DNA from: Trogon surrucura
Lineage: Eukaryota > Chordata > Aves > Trogoniformes > Trogonidae
DNA: 64,000 nucleotides
Direction: 5' to 3'
Assembly: GCA_020746105.1 (NCBI GenBank)
Contig: CM036618.1
Coordinates: forward strand, 116,567,308 to 116,631,307
The notes beneath the pieces were generated by a model. The model did no database searches, was not told the DNA's origin, and saw only the letters and a list, made by a program, of their open reading frames with translations. Position 1 is the first letter of the stretch. Every line of letters starts with the position of its first letter. The position numbers and the translations under genes were made by a program. Of this stretch, positions 46,800 through 60,100 are shown piece by piece.

Positions 46800-49700
46800 T
46801 CTCCTTGCTTACATGACTGTTTTAGTTATTTCAAAGTAACTTCAAAGACTCAGAAATGTCCTGTGAGTTACTTAGTTCTGGAAATTGGTCATTAAAGGAG
46901 CAAAGAGGTTGCAACACCAAGTGGATGCTTCGTAGTTGGGAATGCAGGTGGTGCTTCAGAATCAATGCATTGTGTAGTGGATTGGTTTTGCCACTTGATT
47001 CAGAGTAAGTAGTCCCATTAAATTAATCACCTACCATGCTGTGCTAACATTGTTCCTTCTGCCTACAGCAGAAGGCAAGCAGGTTGTGGCGAGAAGCGTT
47101 ACAGAGCCTACGCACTGCATTGGAGCAGGGCTGGTCTTGCACAAGGCGAGTTTCTCGGCAGCTGGTGACCTGGCGGCAGGATGGGCTTGGTGTAGTAAAC
47201 AGTGCACTGCCTTAGATGAGGAAGCAAATAGCTTTAGTTGTAGTACAGAAAACTTTCTGAATTGCTCAAGTATGCAACTTTAATAATGGCTTATTGTTTG
47301 TATTTTTTTTTTTAAAAAAGCTAAGCTTATGCAGTTATGCATTCATGAATCATCAATGTTTTCTTAAAAAAAAAGTATCCTGTCCTAGAGACAGACACGA
47401 CACATCTGAGCGGTGATCAAAGTGGCTCAAAACTGACTCCTTTATTGTACAAAGGGAGTGCCTTTTATACATAGTTGAAGGTAGTAGAAGAAGATAGTGT
47501 GGCCTTTGCTTATAAGGTTAAACACTTGTTCAAGTTCTAACTGGAGAACACTTGGCAGCTTCCGGCTGGGCTCATCCCTCCTGATCTTGAGGGAGAAGGT
47601 TCTGCAAATGTGTCCAAACTCAGTGCACACAACTTCCCATCTCACGGGTACACTGGGAATTTGTCAAGGTCAATGTCTTCAACCGGTGCCAGGTTCTCAG
47701 CAGTCCAGCTGCTGTCCCCCACAGTATCCCTTTGAAGACTTTAGATACCATTCAATGGGTTCCAAGACCTTTTTGACAGTCCTTTCATTTGTCATCTTTC
47801 TGTTTTCCTTGTGTTGCTCTGTGGGGCTGGTGCGACCAGCACTGTTATGACTACTCCTGTCCCATTTTTATTTACACATTGGCATTGCCTGTTCTTTTTC
47901 TTTTTTTTTCTTTCTTTAACAGGTCTCCAATACAATTTACATCAATTTGCATTATTTAAAGGCAAATTGCATGTTTTGGCATTGAAACTTGGTTGTACAA
48001 TTTAAAACAAGTATTGCTGCATTAAATCAAATGAAGCAGAAATGGTGGGGTTTTTCGTCTTCTGGAAAAGTGCTGTCTCTCTTCTGGCTCATGCACCCCT
48101 TGCTAATGACAAATGTGATGAACACAGGACTGGAAAGCTTGGTAACTACGTATTTCTTCTAATCTGCTATTTTCATCAGATTTCCATAGTGAGGGCAGTT
48201 GCATGTTCTGCTCCGTGACTGAGGATAGGCATAAAAGCAAGCGAGGTAAAGCGCCGCAGTACTTTTACCTTAGCACAGTTCTGCCAAGGTGATTGTAACC
48301 CCTGTGGAGACAGGGCTGATGAGCGCTTGCACTGTGATGTCACGGGCTCTCCAGCGACAGCCCTTTCATGCAGCCTGCGGGCTGGAAGCAGGCTTTTCAG
48401 ACCGGCTGTCTGAACCAAGCCCCTCAGTTCTTCAGAGTGTGGCTCCTGCAGAACTGGGTCTGAACCCTGCCTTAAGGAATCCATCTCTGGTTTAATATCC
48501 ACTGCCTTTCTCTATTTCTTATCTACACGTCAGTGACCAAAATTAAATTATGCCACTTTGCTGTTTTATACTTCTAGAGCTAGAAGTCTTTGGATAGTCT
48601 GCCTAGAGGCTCTCATGATTATCAGGTTCCTGAGCTATGATTTCTGGAGACTAAATACAGGTGTGCAAGCACTGCCTTCATTTTCCTCAACCCCCTTTTT
48701 TTCTTTTAAGAGATGCCTTTCATTACATCATTTCAGCTTATGGTAAGATCTTATGGGATGCAATCTCTTCTTTTTTTTTTCCGGTACGTTCCCTAATGTG
48801 TTACCTGTAAAAAGATAAAGGTTCCCTAGAGTTTCAGACAGTCATAACTTACATTTCAACAATGTCTCACTCCTTAAAGAATTCTTGGTTTCTTACTATT
48901 TTTCATCGGTAGAGGTATGGGGCATTTAGAATTTGGATTCGGCTAGTTTAATGTTGGTGAAATGAAGACAGTTTGGTTTTGATGCGAAGTAATTTCTCAA
49001 AACGGATCCTTTTATTATGCAAATAAAGCAGATTTTTTTTCCCCCAGGTTATTATTTTTAGCACATTATGTATGATACGAAGTAGGATGTAAAACATAGG
49101 TTAAGCAACTAACATAACCCTTACTGTGTAAGTTTTAACACCTTGGTAGGGCTACAAGTGACAGCTGTGTACCTGTCTGTCCAATGGAAGTAACAGAAGT
49201 ACTTAAGCCTGTTTTACAGGTAAGAAAAATGAAGCAAAGCATGATTTGTTTGTTATTAATGTCCTGGCTTGCACTGATTTAATAATGCTCTTGCCTTTCC
49301 TTAGTTTCCAGGCTCCTATCCACTGCTATGAGCTAGACTGTCTCAGAATTTCATCACGTACTGGGCGTTGGCTGCTTTCAAAGTCCGTTTACCTTCACTA
49401 TGCACATGTAGACATAAAGGGAAAGAAAACTCTTTTCTCTCTCCCCCTTTGCCCCACTAATTCTAGAAAGTAGTTGAGAAATACAGATTCTTCTTTGTAT
49501 TTTTTTTTTTAAACACTAAAAATGACACCTCACATCTCAATTTAGTTATGTGCGATTTGCAACAATTACACCGTACAGAAAAGGTCAGAGAGGCAAAGTG
49601 CATTTTCCAGATCCACATGGTCAGTGCAATATAGAGGAGATGGTGAAATCTAGAATCTCTCCATTTATGGACTTTTCGCATAAGGAAGAGAAGAAAAGCT

Positions 49701-50670
49701 TTCCATAAAAAAATAGAAAGAAAAAAAGAAAGATGGGAAGTATAGGAAAAAATAAAACAGAGGTAGACAAAAACCTGAAGCTATGCTGTACCTGTTCATG
49801 TAAGAGAAATCTTTAACTGCTGCTTTATACAAAATATAACCTGCTTTGTTTTGAGCTAATCATGTCCTAAAAGAGCATTACTCTTACCAATACACAGAAA
49901 TGCATGGCTTTATGAAGTCTGTTTACTTTATCCCGTGGCTCCAGATTTCCCCCTTGACGAGCAAGGTCAGGAATAGAAGGCAAGTCCTGCTGGATCTACG
50001 AGCTCCCATATGGGCCTTAAGCTTCCCACTGCGAGTTCCCTGGGGTGCAACCAGCAAGGCTATTCTCCTCCTGAAGCCTCTGCTATACATTTTTACTTCC
50101 ACAAAGAGGGAAAAGAACAAGGAAAGAAATCTCATTAGGAAAACCATGCTGCAGTTTAATTGAAAAGGCAAATACAAAGTTAAAAAAATTAAAAAAGCTA
50201 CACATCGTGAAAGATAAAATAGTAGAATAAATATATATATACACACATATAGTGGTCTTCCAAGTAGTTGTATCTTAAAATCATATAACAGCTTTTAGAA
50301 GGATGACAGGCAATACCATGAGACATTTCAATATTTGGCATTTTAATTTACAAGCATGCACTTTCTCTTCTGTATTTATTCCAGGAAAACATGGGGTCAT
50401 GCTGTCAAGTTCTGGTATTAGTATTGTCTTTTTACCATTCCTTTGGAAAGAAAAGGGTATGATCTTTGCTGTTTATTCTCTTTCCTTAAATTACTTAACG
50501 CGGCTGGGTTCTGTGTCCAAAGGGGGAGCAGATGACTGTGTAGAATGTTTTACCCTGCTGCTATTCTGAGAAAGTGGCAAGCTAAGTTAGATGCGTTGAT
50601 TCAGACTCAAACCTTTTAAAAAAACTACTTCGTCATATCCCCTTCTGGCAACAAATTGAATGTCTTCACT
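46800..50670. other. Intergenic region between the 3' ends of CHGB and TRMT6
   Basis: The two genes are tail to tail. The only clear element is the solo LTR at 47381-47723. The rest is AT-rich, with T runs and a short TA/CA stretch near 50231-50250. No gene was recognised. Confidence 0.7.
47381..47723 (-). mobile_element. Solo LTR (343 bp) of a class II-like endogenous retrovirus, antisense, with 6-bp target duplication
   Basis: The element has inverted TG...CA ends (TGTCCTAG at 47381; CCCCCACA ending 47723) and is flanked by perfect direct repeats GTATCC at 47375-47380 and 47724-47729. On the - strand a TATAAAA box (47469-47463) is followed about 17 bp later by AATAAA (47446-47441) and a short U5, the normal LTR order. 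Length near 340 bp and a 6-bp duplication fit alpharetrovirus-like or ERVK-like elements. No internal viral sequence remains, so it arose by LTR-LTR recombination. Confidence 0.9.
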
Positions 50671-50675
50671 GATAT

Positions 50676-50681
50676 TTTATT
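50676..50681 (-). terminator. TRMT6: Candidate TRMT6 polyadenylation signal
   Basis: On the - strand AATAAA lies about 285 bp after the TRMT6 stop codon. Other candidates occur further left near 50470. The used site is not determined. Confidence 0.45.
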
Positions 50682-50961
50682 TTCTCTTCATCTCTTTTTT
50701 TTTTTTCTTTTTTTTTCGAAGTTAACCGTGTTTTGAGTGTGATGTTTGCTTCGAAGTGTTTTTCTTCTGGTTCTGGTCATATAAACTGGGTAAAGAGTGA
50801 GACAAGCCTCCCTACCATGCAGTTCTGCTGCTTTTTGCTGGCAAGTGTATGACAGGTGCAATTTCTGTGCTGTCAAGAGCACAGAAAGTATACTTGTTAT
50901 TTTACTAACAGCAAAACTCCTGGGATCGAAAAAAAAAAAAAAAAAGTCAATTCTTCAAATG

Positions 50962-51135
50962 TTAACAGTGAACATCTTGAACTTTGCATCTTTTAGATAC
51001 AGGCTCTTCCATCTTCAGTGCTTCTAAATTACTGGAATCAGATTTGCCCTTATCCAAGACAACAGTTATACCCGACAGAAGGTACCCTCCACCTCCGCTC
51101 ATTGTCAGTTTTGGATGACTTCGATCTGGTAAGAC
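50962..51135 (-). CDS. TRMT6: TRMT6 last coding exon
   Basis: It encodes the final 57 residues starting VLPDRSHPKL and containing MSGGGGYLLSG; stop at 50964-50962. The acceptor TTTAAAG|GTC follows a T run of about 18 bases (on the - strand, 51157-51140), so the polypyrimidine tract is a homopolymer. Confidence 0.95.
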   Translation of the reverse strand, partial: VLPDRSHPKLTMSGGGGYLLSGITVVLDKGKSDSSNLEALKMEEPVSKRCKVQDVHC

Positions 51136-54100
51136 CTTTAAAAAAAAAAAAAAAAAAGAGACAAAAAAACCCAAAAAACCAAACATCTGTAAAAACTCAC
51201 TCTTATTTGTGCATACCAAATTGTGTCATTTAAGCTTACAGTATAATTTTTTTTTTTGTCCCCCAGCCACTACAACAAACAGCTATTTGGAAAGTGTATC
51301 TTTTAAAGAGCAACGTATCTGCATAGCAGAAACGAGTTACAGAATCCAGGCTACTGCCTTACCGACATTTCCAGCAAGTTTATAATGTCAGGGTCTGGGA
51401 TACATGACAGTCTCATTAATGTGTTCAGAACTAGTCCAGAGGGCTGTGGGCAAGGACCAAGTCAGTCAAATGTAGGAACCTCTTCCGAGGTGGTCAGCTC
51501 CTCACAGATGAGACGTTCTTAAGTTTCTGCTTCTTCATAGTTGAGAGGGTACTCCACATTTACAATCATCTCGTTCAAATAAAGTCAGAACTGACGTTTT
51601 TCACTGCAGAGATGTTCTCCCCCTCTCTCATTTTTCAGTTCCCATCCTGGAAACTTCTTGTCACTCTAGTTCCACGAAACGTGCTATTGAAAGACTGAGG
51701 TTTTAAGTCACCTCATCTCCCTTACGTGACATTAGACTGCCCCTCACTTTAGCCACTAAAGCAGCACAACTACTAAATCTGTCAGTGCGCTACAAACATT
51801 TCATCAAATATTTATATGAAATGCTCTGGAAGAAGAAAATAATAAAGTATTTCCATTTGAAATTGTTGCAGTGAAGCATGAGAATTTTTCAGAATATTTT
51901 CCCACTGTTCTGAGGTAAAACAAATGCATGAGCTTAGACAGTTTCAGTCAGTTCAAAACCAACGTATTTTCAGAGAATGTTTTGCTCCCCAGCATTCATG
52001 CAGTTTTGACAGCCACTTACTGCAATCCTTACCTGGTAGTTTCGTAGCCAGGTTTCAGACAGCTTGAGGTTAATGACACCACCTCTTTCCCTCAGCTTTG
52101 TGTAACATTCTAACAATGGCTAAAAAAAACCCCAAATAGTAGGTTATACAGCAGAGTAGTGTCAAACTTGAACTGTAACAGCTAAAGTAACGTACTTGAT
52201 TTACCTCTTTATACTGGCAGTAGACAACAAAAGGCCTTGAAGGAGCAACAAATTCCAATAAAGAAAGTAATAAAGGAGTGGGATGAAACTTGCTGGCTAC
52301 AATTAAGCTGCAGAAGAAATTTCAAGCGCATTAGTTTTCTGCTGCTACATCCTATTCCTCAAGTGATATTCTTCTCCTACTAAGCCCAGCAATCAATTAC
52401 AGCTTAAACGTTGCTCACCAGCATGTTTTCGTGGCTCTAACAACTCCCTAAATATGGACAGAAAATCACGATTTCCTATTTGCATAATTAAGAAAACAAA
52501 ACATTTGTTCCCCGAAGTGCAGTATGTTAAACATGTTGCAGAGGCACTCATTTCAGCTGTGCTGAGCTTCACAATAATTCAAATGACCCAAGAATTTGCA
52601 CGCTGCTTTCTCTACCTTAAAACCATTGTCCAAATGTAATGTAAATTTCGTCACTGCTAATTGTTGCTTAAAATGCAACCTCAGGTGTGATTCTTTAGAT
52701 TGGGTAATTTTCATTTTAAATACAGTTTTTTATAAAAAAGCCAGTGTTTAAAGAGAAAACAATCCCTTAGTGAGCATGACTAAAAATCTTTTAGAAAGAA
52801 ATTATGTCCTTGCCAGCTTAAAGGCTTCATATTTTATTCTCCATCTCATTTTCATATAGCATAACTTGGATTTACAGATGGTTAAGGTTCTCTGTCGACG
52901 TCTAGAGTTTTTATTAAAAAAAAATTCAGTGCTAAACTATACTGCAAGAAATGGTTAGGATCCAGTAAGTTATTAAATTGCATTTGTGCAGAAACAATGG
53001 ACTAATTAAACCACTTCTCTCTGGTATACAATTACTATATGAAGAGATTCATCAATTAATTAACATTTGCTCTCCAGGTGAACATACAGCACTGGAAATA
53101 CCATCAAACTTACCTAACAAAAGGGAAGTAAAAATGGATGTTCAATTTTCTAAACACATTGGAGATAAAGAGGTGAGATAATTATTTTACTGTTGTTTGT
53201 TTGTTTCGGTGACCTTGTAGGCTATAGATTTAACTCCCAACTCCAAACTTCAAAAACTTTTTGTGCTCGGTAATTGATGAAGTGGATGATAAAGAAAAAC
53301 GACTGCACAGTGCTGCACTGCACTGCCAGGAGCTCTGCCAGCGAGCAGCAAGGCGAGAGAGACTGTGAAAAACCGAATTTGTTCTCTCGTACAGCAGCAC
53401 ATATTGCTGTCAGCAGGTAGGCTGGCCACTCTCAAAATGAACGTCATGGCTGAGAGGGGTGACCGAGGAAGCAGAAGAAGGGCACTGAAGGGTAGAGAGA
53501 TGGAGTGTGGTCTAATTCTGAGCACCTGCAGTGTGTCTATAAACCAATTTCTGCATTCACCATATCAGAAAAAAATTAATAGTCTATCTTTAAGAAGTCT
53601 TATTTAGAAAGATGGCAAATTAATGTCTCCTTCCTCCTCAAGGACCTGTGACAGACTTCAGCCCTCATAAACGGAACTGAATAAATAGGTCTAGCAGGAT
53701 CGTTGTTTTACCATGTAACAGCACAGGAGACAAATTTTATTAAAATTGTATCTCCTATGTTAAACAGTACATATTGTCAAACTCGGGACCTCAAGAATTA
53801 ATTCTCCTGAAGCTGATGCCTGTCTTTACCTAATGACCAGTTTTTCACTACTCTGATCCTAACTCCTAATCTTTCTCCTCACCTCCAATGTTAATCAGCT
53901 TCTCCCTACCCTTTCCCCTCTCTTGCAAAACAAACCAAAATCCTAACTTGCCTGCCTGCTTCTACTCACGTTCCAAGTCATTATTTCGAAGCACTTCTTT
54001 ACGCCATGCCAATTTTTCCTGGCTTAGCAGTACACGTACCCTGTGGTTCTTGATCTGAACAAACGGTGGGCTATAACAGCAGATGACAAAAGAAAGGTAA

Positions 54101-57100
54101 TCCTGACTGAGCCATCTGTGAACAGTGCCTTCAGGCAACCAGAAAATTCTCTTCCTCCCCCCCCATCATGCTGAGGGCTTCCTAAAGCAAGAAATCACTC
54201 ATCCCTTCAGGTGTATAGTTTGTTATAGCTTTCATGCATTAGAAAGGACAAAAGAAGTATACAAATGATGGAAAAGAAATGAACAAGAGGCAAATACTAA
54301 ACAGGCTTCCTTGAACTCAAACTTGCCAATGACCAAATACGCTATTTTGCAATATAGGAAAAACCAAGTAAAGCCAAATACTCATTTCTGCTTTGTCGGA
54401 CCATGCACAGACACTAATTATAATGATGGGTGCAGGCAGCTTAATGGTCATCAGCAGGCATTGCCGGTGGTGTTGCCGGTGCCAAACAGATGCGCAGTAT
54501 CTGTACAAACCTCCTCTACCGTTTTATTGGTTTGGAGAATACAGAATGACCTGTCTCTTCATCTTTGTAACAAGCACTGCTTCTACCGCTTTGTCAAGGG
54601 TAAGCTCAGCGGGGTCAGGCCCGGCTAGTAGTTGGACGGGAGACCTCCGGGGCGGACCAGGCACACACACACTGGGCGCTTTTGTTTTGAGGGGACGTAG
54701 CTGAGAAGTAAAATCACTGAGCAGAATTGGTTCTGCTTAGCTCAAACCAGGACGCACTTAAATGTGCTAGATGAGATATACGAAAATATGAATGAGCAAG
54801 AAAGCATTTCATAATAGTAAACCCAAAAATGATACACAAAGCATTTAAACGTAACCAATAAGCACATATTAAAATTTATCTGAGCAGAACAGCTTTATTC
54901 CCAGTGAGCCGATATACTTAGGAGAAAAAATGAACATGAACGTTGTTAAATTAACTAAGTCCACGTTACTACATTAACTCAAATCACTTCAGCAATTGCC
55001 TAGGACATAATGAAAAAGTCACAACCACACCACCAAATATTGAATTTATAGCAATACGTTTATCGTATTTGGTTTTTCAAGTTCTGATATTAAATCCTTA
55101 TGTTAAATTGTTTCTTGGGAACAATCAGTCCTGGCTTGAGCAGGTAAAATGAAGTTACATGTTTTCCTCTGTATAAAAAAGAAATTAAGTTTCTAAAATC
55201 AAACCCCAAAACAACAAACTTGGTTCCAATTTAATAAACTTAATACCTCAGGTCCTACTTTGCCAATTAGAAGTCTGCGATTTTTATTGCCAGTCATTTT
55301 GCATTAAATTCTACGTGGATTCTGTTTCTCTTTGGATAGAATAGATTTTATTATTTTTTAATGTTTACTTGTAGCGAGTCAAGACATTACGACTTTTAGA
55401 TAATGTAATTTCAAACCATTTAAGTAACAGAAAAATCTCAACCAGGTAAGAACCAAACAAGACCCAGAATACACCTGGGTGGACTGCTTGCTTTCTAAAT
55501 ATGAAGGGGAAAAAAAAGGGTATTTTTAAAACAAAGCCTCTACTTGTTTGCATGCCAAGTATTTTCTGTAGATGTGTTCTCAAACAGACCTTTCTGACTA
55601 CAGAAAAACTCACCCGTCAGCATTCTTCTCTCTCAGCAAAGCAGCAGCTTCTAGTAGCTTTTTCCTTCTTTCCCATTGTTTTCTTTGCTTTTCCCGAACC
55701 TTTGAACAACAAAACAAAGGGTTTGCAAATTAACTGGTAATCACCTATTGGATCACTGCTGTATGGACTGAACTTTCATTTTTTGCATCTTAGATGGCTT
55801 ATGGTAAGACAAAAGACAACTTCCAGACTTCCATTTTAACACCTCAGTAAGCTGCATTTCAGCATGTCCAATTCAGGTGGCCGAATTGTAAGTATTCAGG
55901 CATTGTAGAACTTGAATAACCACAATAAACATTCTTACACTTTCTTTATTTTCTTTTTCTTTGTTCTCTTTGAATTCTACATCTTCAGCATTAACGTCCA
56001 TTGTTTCTTGCTTTTCTGTTTGGTTCATCTCCATCGATGCTTCAGTAGGAGATTCCTCCTCTGTTTCCTGTAGGCAAGTCTGCTTCTTGTCAGTCAATCC
56101 ATTGCTTCCTTCTTCCACTAGCATGCTATCTTCACGTTCTGAAGGCAGCGTCTCTGTAGAGAAGGTCCCAGAGAGGAGACTACCCACTTTGCCAAGTGGA
56201 AATTCATGCAGGTGATCGAAAAAAAGTTTTGGAAATCCAAAACAACTGGTAGCAGCTCTAACGGGTCCCCCTCCTGGATACATCTGAATGATGGATCCAT
56301 AGCCTATGAGAAGAAAAGAATCAGAAACACATTGGAAAGCCAGGATTTCTGGGACCAGTGAAGCATTTATGTATGACCAGAGAAGTAAATTGCTTGCTCT
56401 TAAGCTAACCTTCATTAAATTTGACAGGCTACTGAAGTACGCTCCAAGGTAGAAAAACTTTATTGGAAAGACACGTTACTGCAACTCAGAAGGACAAGGT
56501 AACTCAAAGATTATGCATGTATTAAACAGGTATTTAGGATTAGCACAGAACATATGAGCAGTGACAAACTGTTAGAAAAGCTAATTTAATTGAGAATTAA
56601 AAAACTAAATTTCTACAGTATTTATTACTTGTAAGCATGGAGTGGTTTTGATAAAAAAGCTACTTTAAAGAACATTAGTAAGTAGAGAATTTCTCCAGCA
56701 TCCAGAATCTAAAGGAAGAGATATCAGATGTTTAAATATGCAAAAAAAATTTGTCAGTGGTTACACTGAAATCACTTCTTATTTGATTTACCTCAGAAAG
56801 TATCTCCGTGGCCAAAAGTTACTGAAACAAAACCAATTTACAGTACAACTGCCTGTGTGCTTCTCAGCCGACAGACAGCACTTCTGGCTGTACGTGACAG
56901 CCCACTTCTTGCCTTTCCAAGGCTTCGGAAATGTAACTGACATCTCTGTTTAGCGTCTTTGGATGACTTCAGGTGAAACTAACAGTTAGCTGAGTAAGAA
57001 CATGCCATGTATCCATTCTGCAGATGTTAAATCTCTCTGGCGCAGTGAACCAGAAGAATGACAACATTTTTAGTGCTGCCGGCTGTCTGAATTCCATTGC

Positions 57101-60100
57101 TACCACTCCCGTTTTCTGCCCTTCGCTTTCCTGGACTTCCCAGGTGCCTGGGAAGAATCTGCATACAGGCTCCATGCAGCCTCCTCTGAACAAAACGTCA
57201 TTAGGCTGAGACAGAAAGTAAAACAGATCTACATAGAGTGATGACACTTGGAAGTATTTTAAGTACTGCCTTCTTTTAAAAGTATCTCTGAGATGCATAT
57301 TTCTTAGGTTTCTGGTAAGTCTGTACATTACGTTACCCAAGCTCCCGCATTACGCACCTCCCATTCGCTCCATCACTGCGCCCAGCACGAGGCCTGCACA
57401 TGTTTCCATTACAATCATCTTGTTGCCAGCACGGATGTTTCCCAAAGTCAGCATCTGAGCTAGGGTGTCGTATCGCAAGTGGCTAGAAGACAGAGGATTT
57501 TAAGAAATAACTTCTTAGAGTTAGAAATACTACATATTAGCTCAGAAGCCTGTCCAAAAAAAGGCTGGATTAACGGCAGATTTTCAGGAACAGCATCACT
57601 GGTCTTCAGAACCACCACGTGGAAACTTACAATTAACCATCTGGTAACAGAGAAGCACTAGGACAAGAGCCGACAAGAAATGAGCAGGGAAGGGGTGGTC
57701 AGGATTACAAACAACACAGCAAAAATAGGATATGAAGTCGGGTGCACATACTACAGTGGATGTCTCATGGCATGCCAGTCAAGACAAAGTACTTCTTAAA
57801 CTTCTTTTTCTCTGACATGCCAGTTTTGCAAAGAACGAATCATATTTGAGTGCATTTCCTAATCCAGTAATGCAATGTATCTTTAGTGGTTTTCATCTGC
57901 TGTGCAGTAGCACGTGCCACCTGCAATCCAGCATCAAAACCTAACGCCGCTGACTGCAATGCCTGCATTGAAGAGACTCAGTGGTGGCCAAGGAAGTTAA
58001 AAGTAATCTTAACAGATGAATAAAGACAAGTGAAGAAGATGGGGGAAAGAGAAGAAAAAGGTTTTGAGAGGCTACAAATAATGTAATTTTGAGGTTTTTA
58101 AGTCTCAGCATGTTAGATCTCGTATTACTACTTTAAAAATAACAAACCAGTCCCTCTTAGCATCTGTTACAGCGTATCATTTATTTTAGGTAAATGAAAA
58201 TGCCTACAGATCTCTGTTGTCCTTCCAGGTTAACCATTTTTTAAAAAATTCTCGAGACTTCTGACTGAAGGATGTTTTGAATCCGTAGCACACTAAAGAC
58301 AAAAATTGCTGCTTCTGGCAGGTGACTTGTTACTTTTGACTACGTAGACAGAAAACTAAGATGATATGCTACTGACTAAAACCAGATACCTCTGAAAATG
58401 CAAAGAGCCTCTGTCTACACAGGTAACTAGCAAGATGGCGGCGGCAGGGAGACGGTAAAAGCCGATAGAGCACGCCAAAGATTCTTCCTTCTTGCTCCAG
58501 TAGCACATTGATGCATGTTCTATATGGCATTATTTTTCATTAATTTGCAATCTTTCCATTAACAGGGGAAACAAGAAGAAATGTGAGTATTACATAATCC
58601 GGTATAATACAGATATTTTGAAAAACATTAAAATATTTTTGTTATAATTTGAAAAAAGAAACAAAATTAAATCTTACTTAATTTTTCCAGGTTCCCTTGC
58701 ATAATACATTGTTGAAAGAATACGAGTGGATGGTCTCACAATTGTAATAACTGCCTCATATCTGTAAGAAACACATAGTAAATAGCCTTATTTCAAGCTC
58801 ACCAAATTAGAGAACTACCAAGTATTTTCCACATTTTCAAACTCACTTACTTTTTCTTCTTCTTCTTTATGTATTTATCCTGAGCAAATTCTGTTTTGTC
58901 TCGGAATGTTGTACTGTTCTCTATCAACTGTTGAACTATTTCCTTGGAAGAGACAATTTATTTTTATTATAACTGGTATGTACTTCTCATTCATTTCATA
59001 CGTAGTACTTTTTTAAACAAACACAGAAAATAACTTTCTTCCAGTAGTGGCATGTGTCCCATTAACTTCTACTGACACTAATGGCAAAGTAAATTTCTAC
59101 TAATCAGCATAAAGAATGAGGTGATACCCTGACCACGTGCAGGAATTTCATCGTACGCTTCAGTCTCTAAGTGTTCCGTAACGACCGTAACGCCAGCCAA
59201 AGATGAGAAAACTGAAAATGCTTACCCAGGAACTGGGGTGTTTTGTGGGGAAGGAGGGCGGTAGGTGCCAGAACCAATTAGCGTATAACAGAGGACAGAC
59301 CCCTGGGGCCAGAAGTAAAGAAAAAGGAGGATTGTTCCTTTCAGCATCAGCACGTCATTACTTCGGCCCTTACTGTGAAGCCTCAGTATCTACATATTCT
59401 TACTCTGTGCTGAATGTGAAGAAGACCACCCTGTTTTCTCTAAGCGATTAGCTACTTCTTAATTTAATTTATTTCGAATGAAGCAGTCAGGTTGTCAGTT
59501 TTTATGGAACAACGGACATATATTCTGTCAGCCTAACATTCCCCAGAGGGCCAGGTACTAAGTCCTATGTGAAGCTATACAGGCAAAAATATTTCACAAA
59601 AACAGAGGAAGGAACCTGATGTCATATGTAATATTTACTTTAATCCAGCTCTGTCTTTGGGTCTTTCATCTGACTTTAGCATCGATGTCTCTGAGGGCAT
59701 CTTTTCTTCCATCTTGTGCTGGTTCACCCACTACACTCTGGCTATGCCCCTCATCCCACTTAATTTCTTCTGCCTTCCAACTTGTGCTAGACTCCCGTAC
59801 CAACCAAGCCATTGTTTCTTTAAGTCCTTAAAATATATTATTATTATTATTATTGGTGTGAAACAGCACATCTTTCTTTTTTTCCTTATTCTTGGGAAAA
59901 GTTAAATGCAGCGTGTGGGGTTTTCTGTTGTGGTTTTTTCTATTCCGCTACAATTTACGGTGAGGAAACTGATGACTATTTCTCTAGGGTGAACGAAAGC
60001 CAAAAGGAAGGAGCAGCATGCAGTGCCCTGGCAGTACCTGTCACGTCACGTCTCTGTGCTAACACCTACCCCTGGGGACCTGGGAAGTGAGGAGAAATCA

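Larger units (their letters stand above)
52308..55613 (-). other. TRMT6: TRMT6 intron with 5S-derived fragment and LTR end
   Basis: A 3.3 kb AT-rich intron. Its notable content is the 5S rRNA-like piece at 54598-54668 and the truncated LTR at 54697-54753. The remainder shows nothing recognisable. Confidence 0.8.

Noticed and set aside
54598-54668. Functional 5S rRNA gene
   Set aside because: Only the 3' half is present, with many changes, and the terminal stem cannot form.
55873-55938. Extension of the large TRMT6 exon to the stop near 55873
   Set aside because: The GT at 55938-55937 joins in frame to the next conserved exon (VREKQRKQ). The read-through residues have no counterpart in human.
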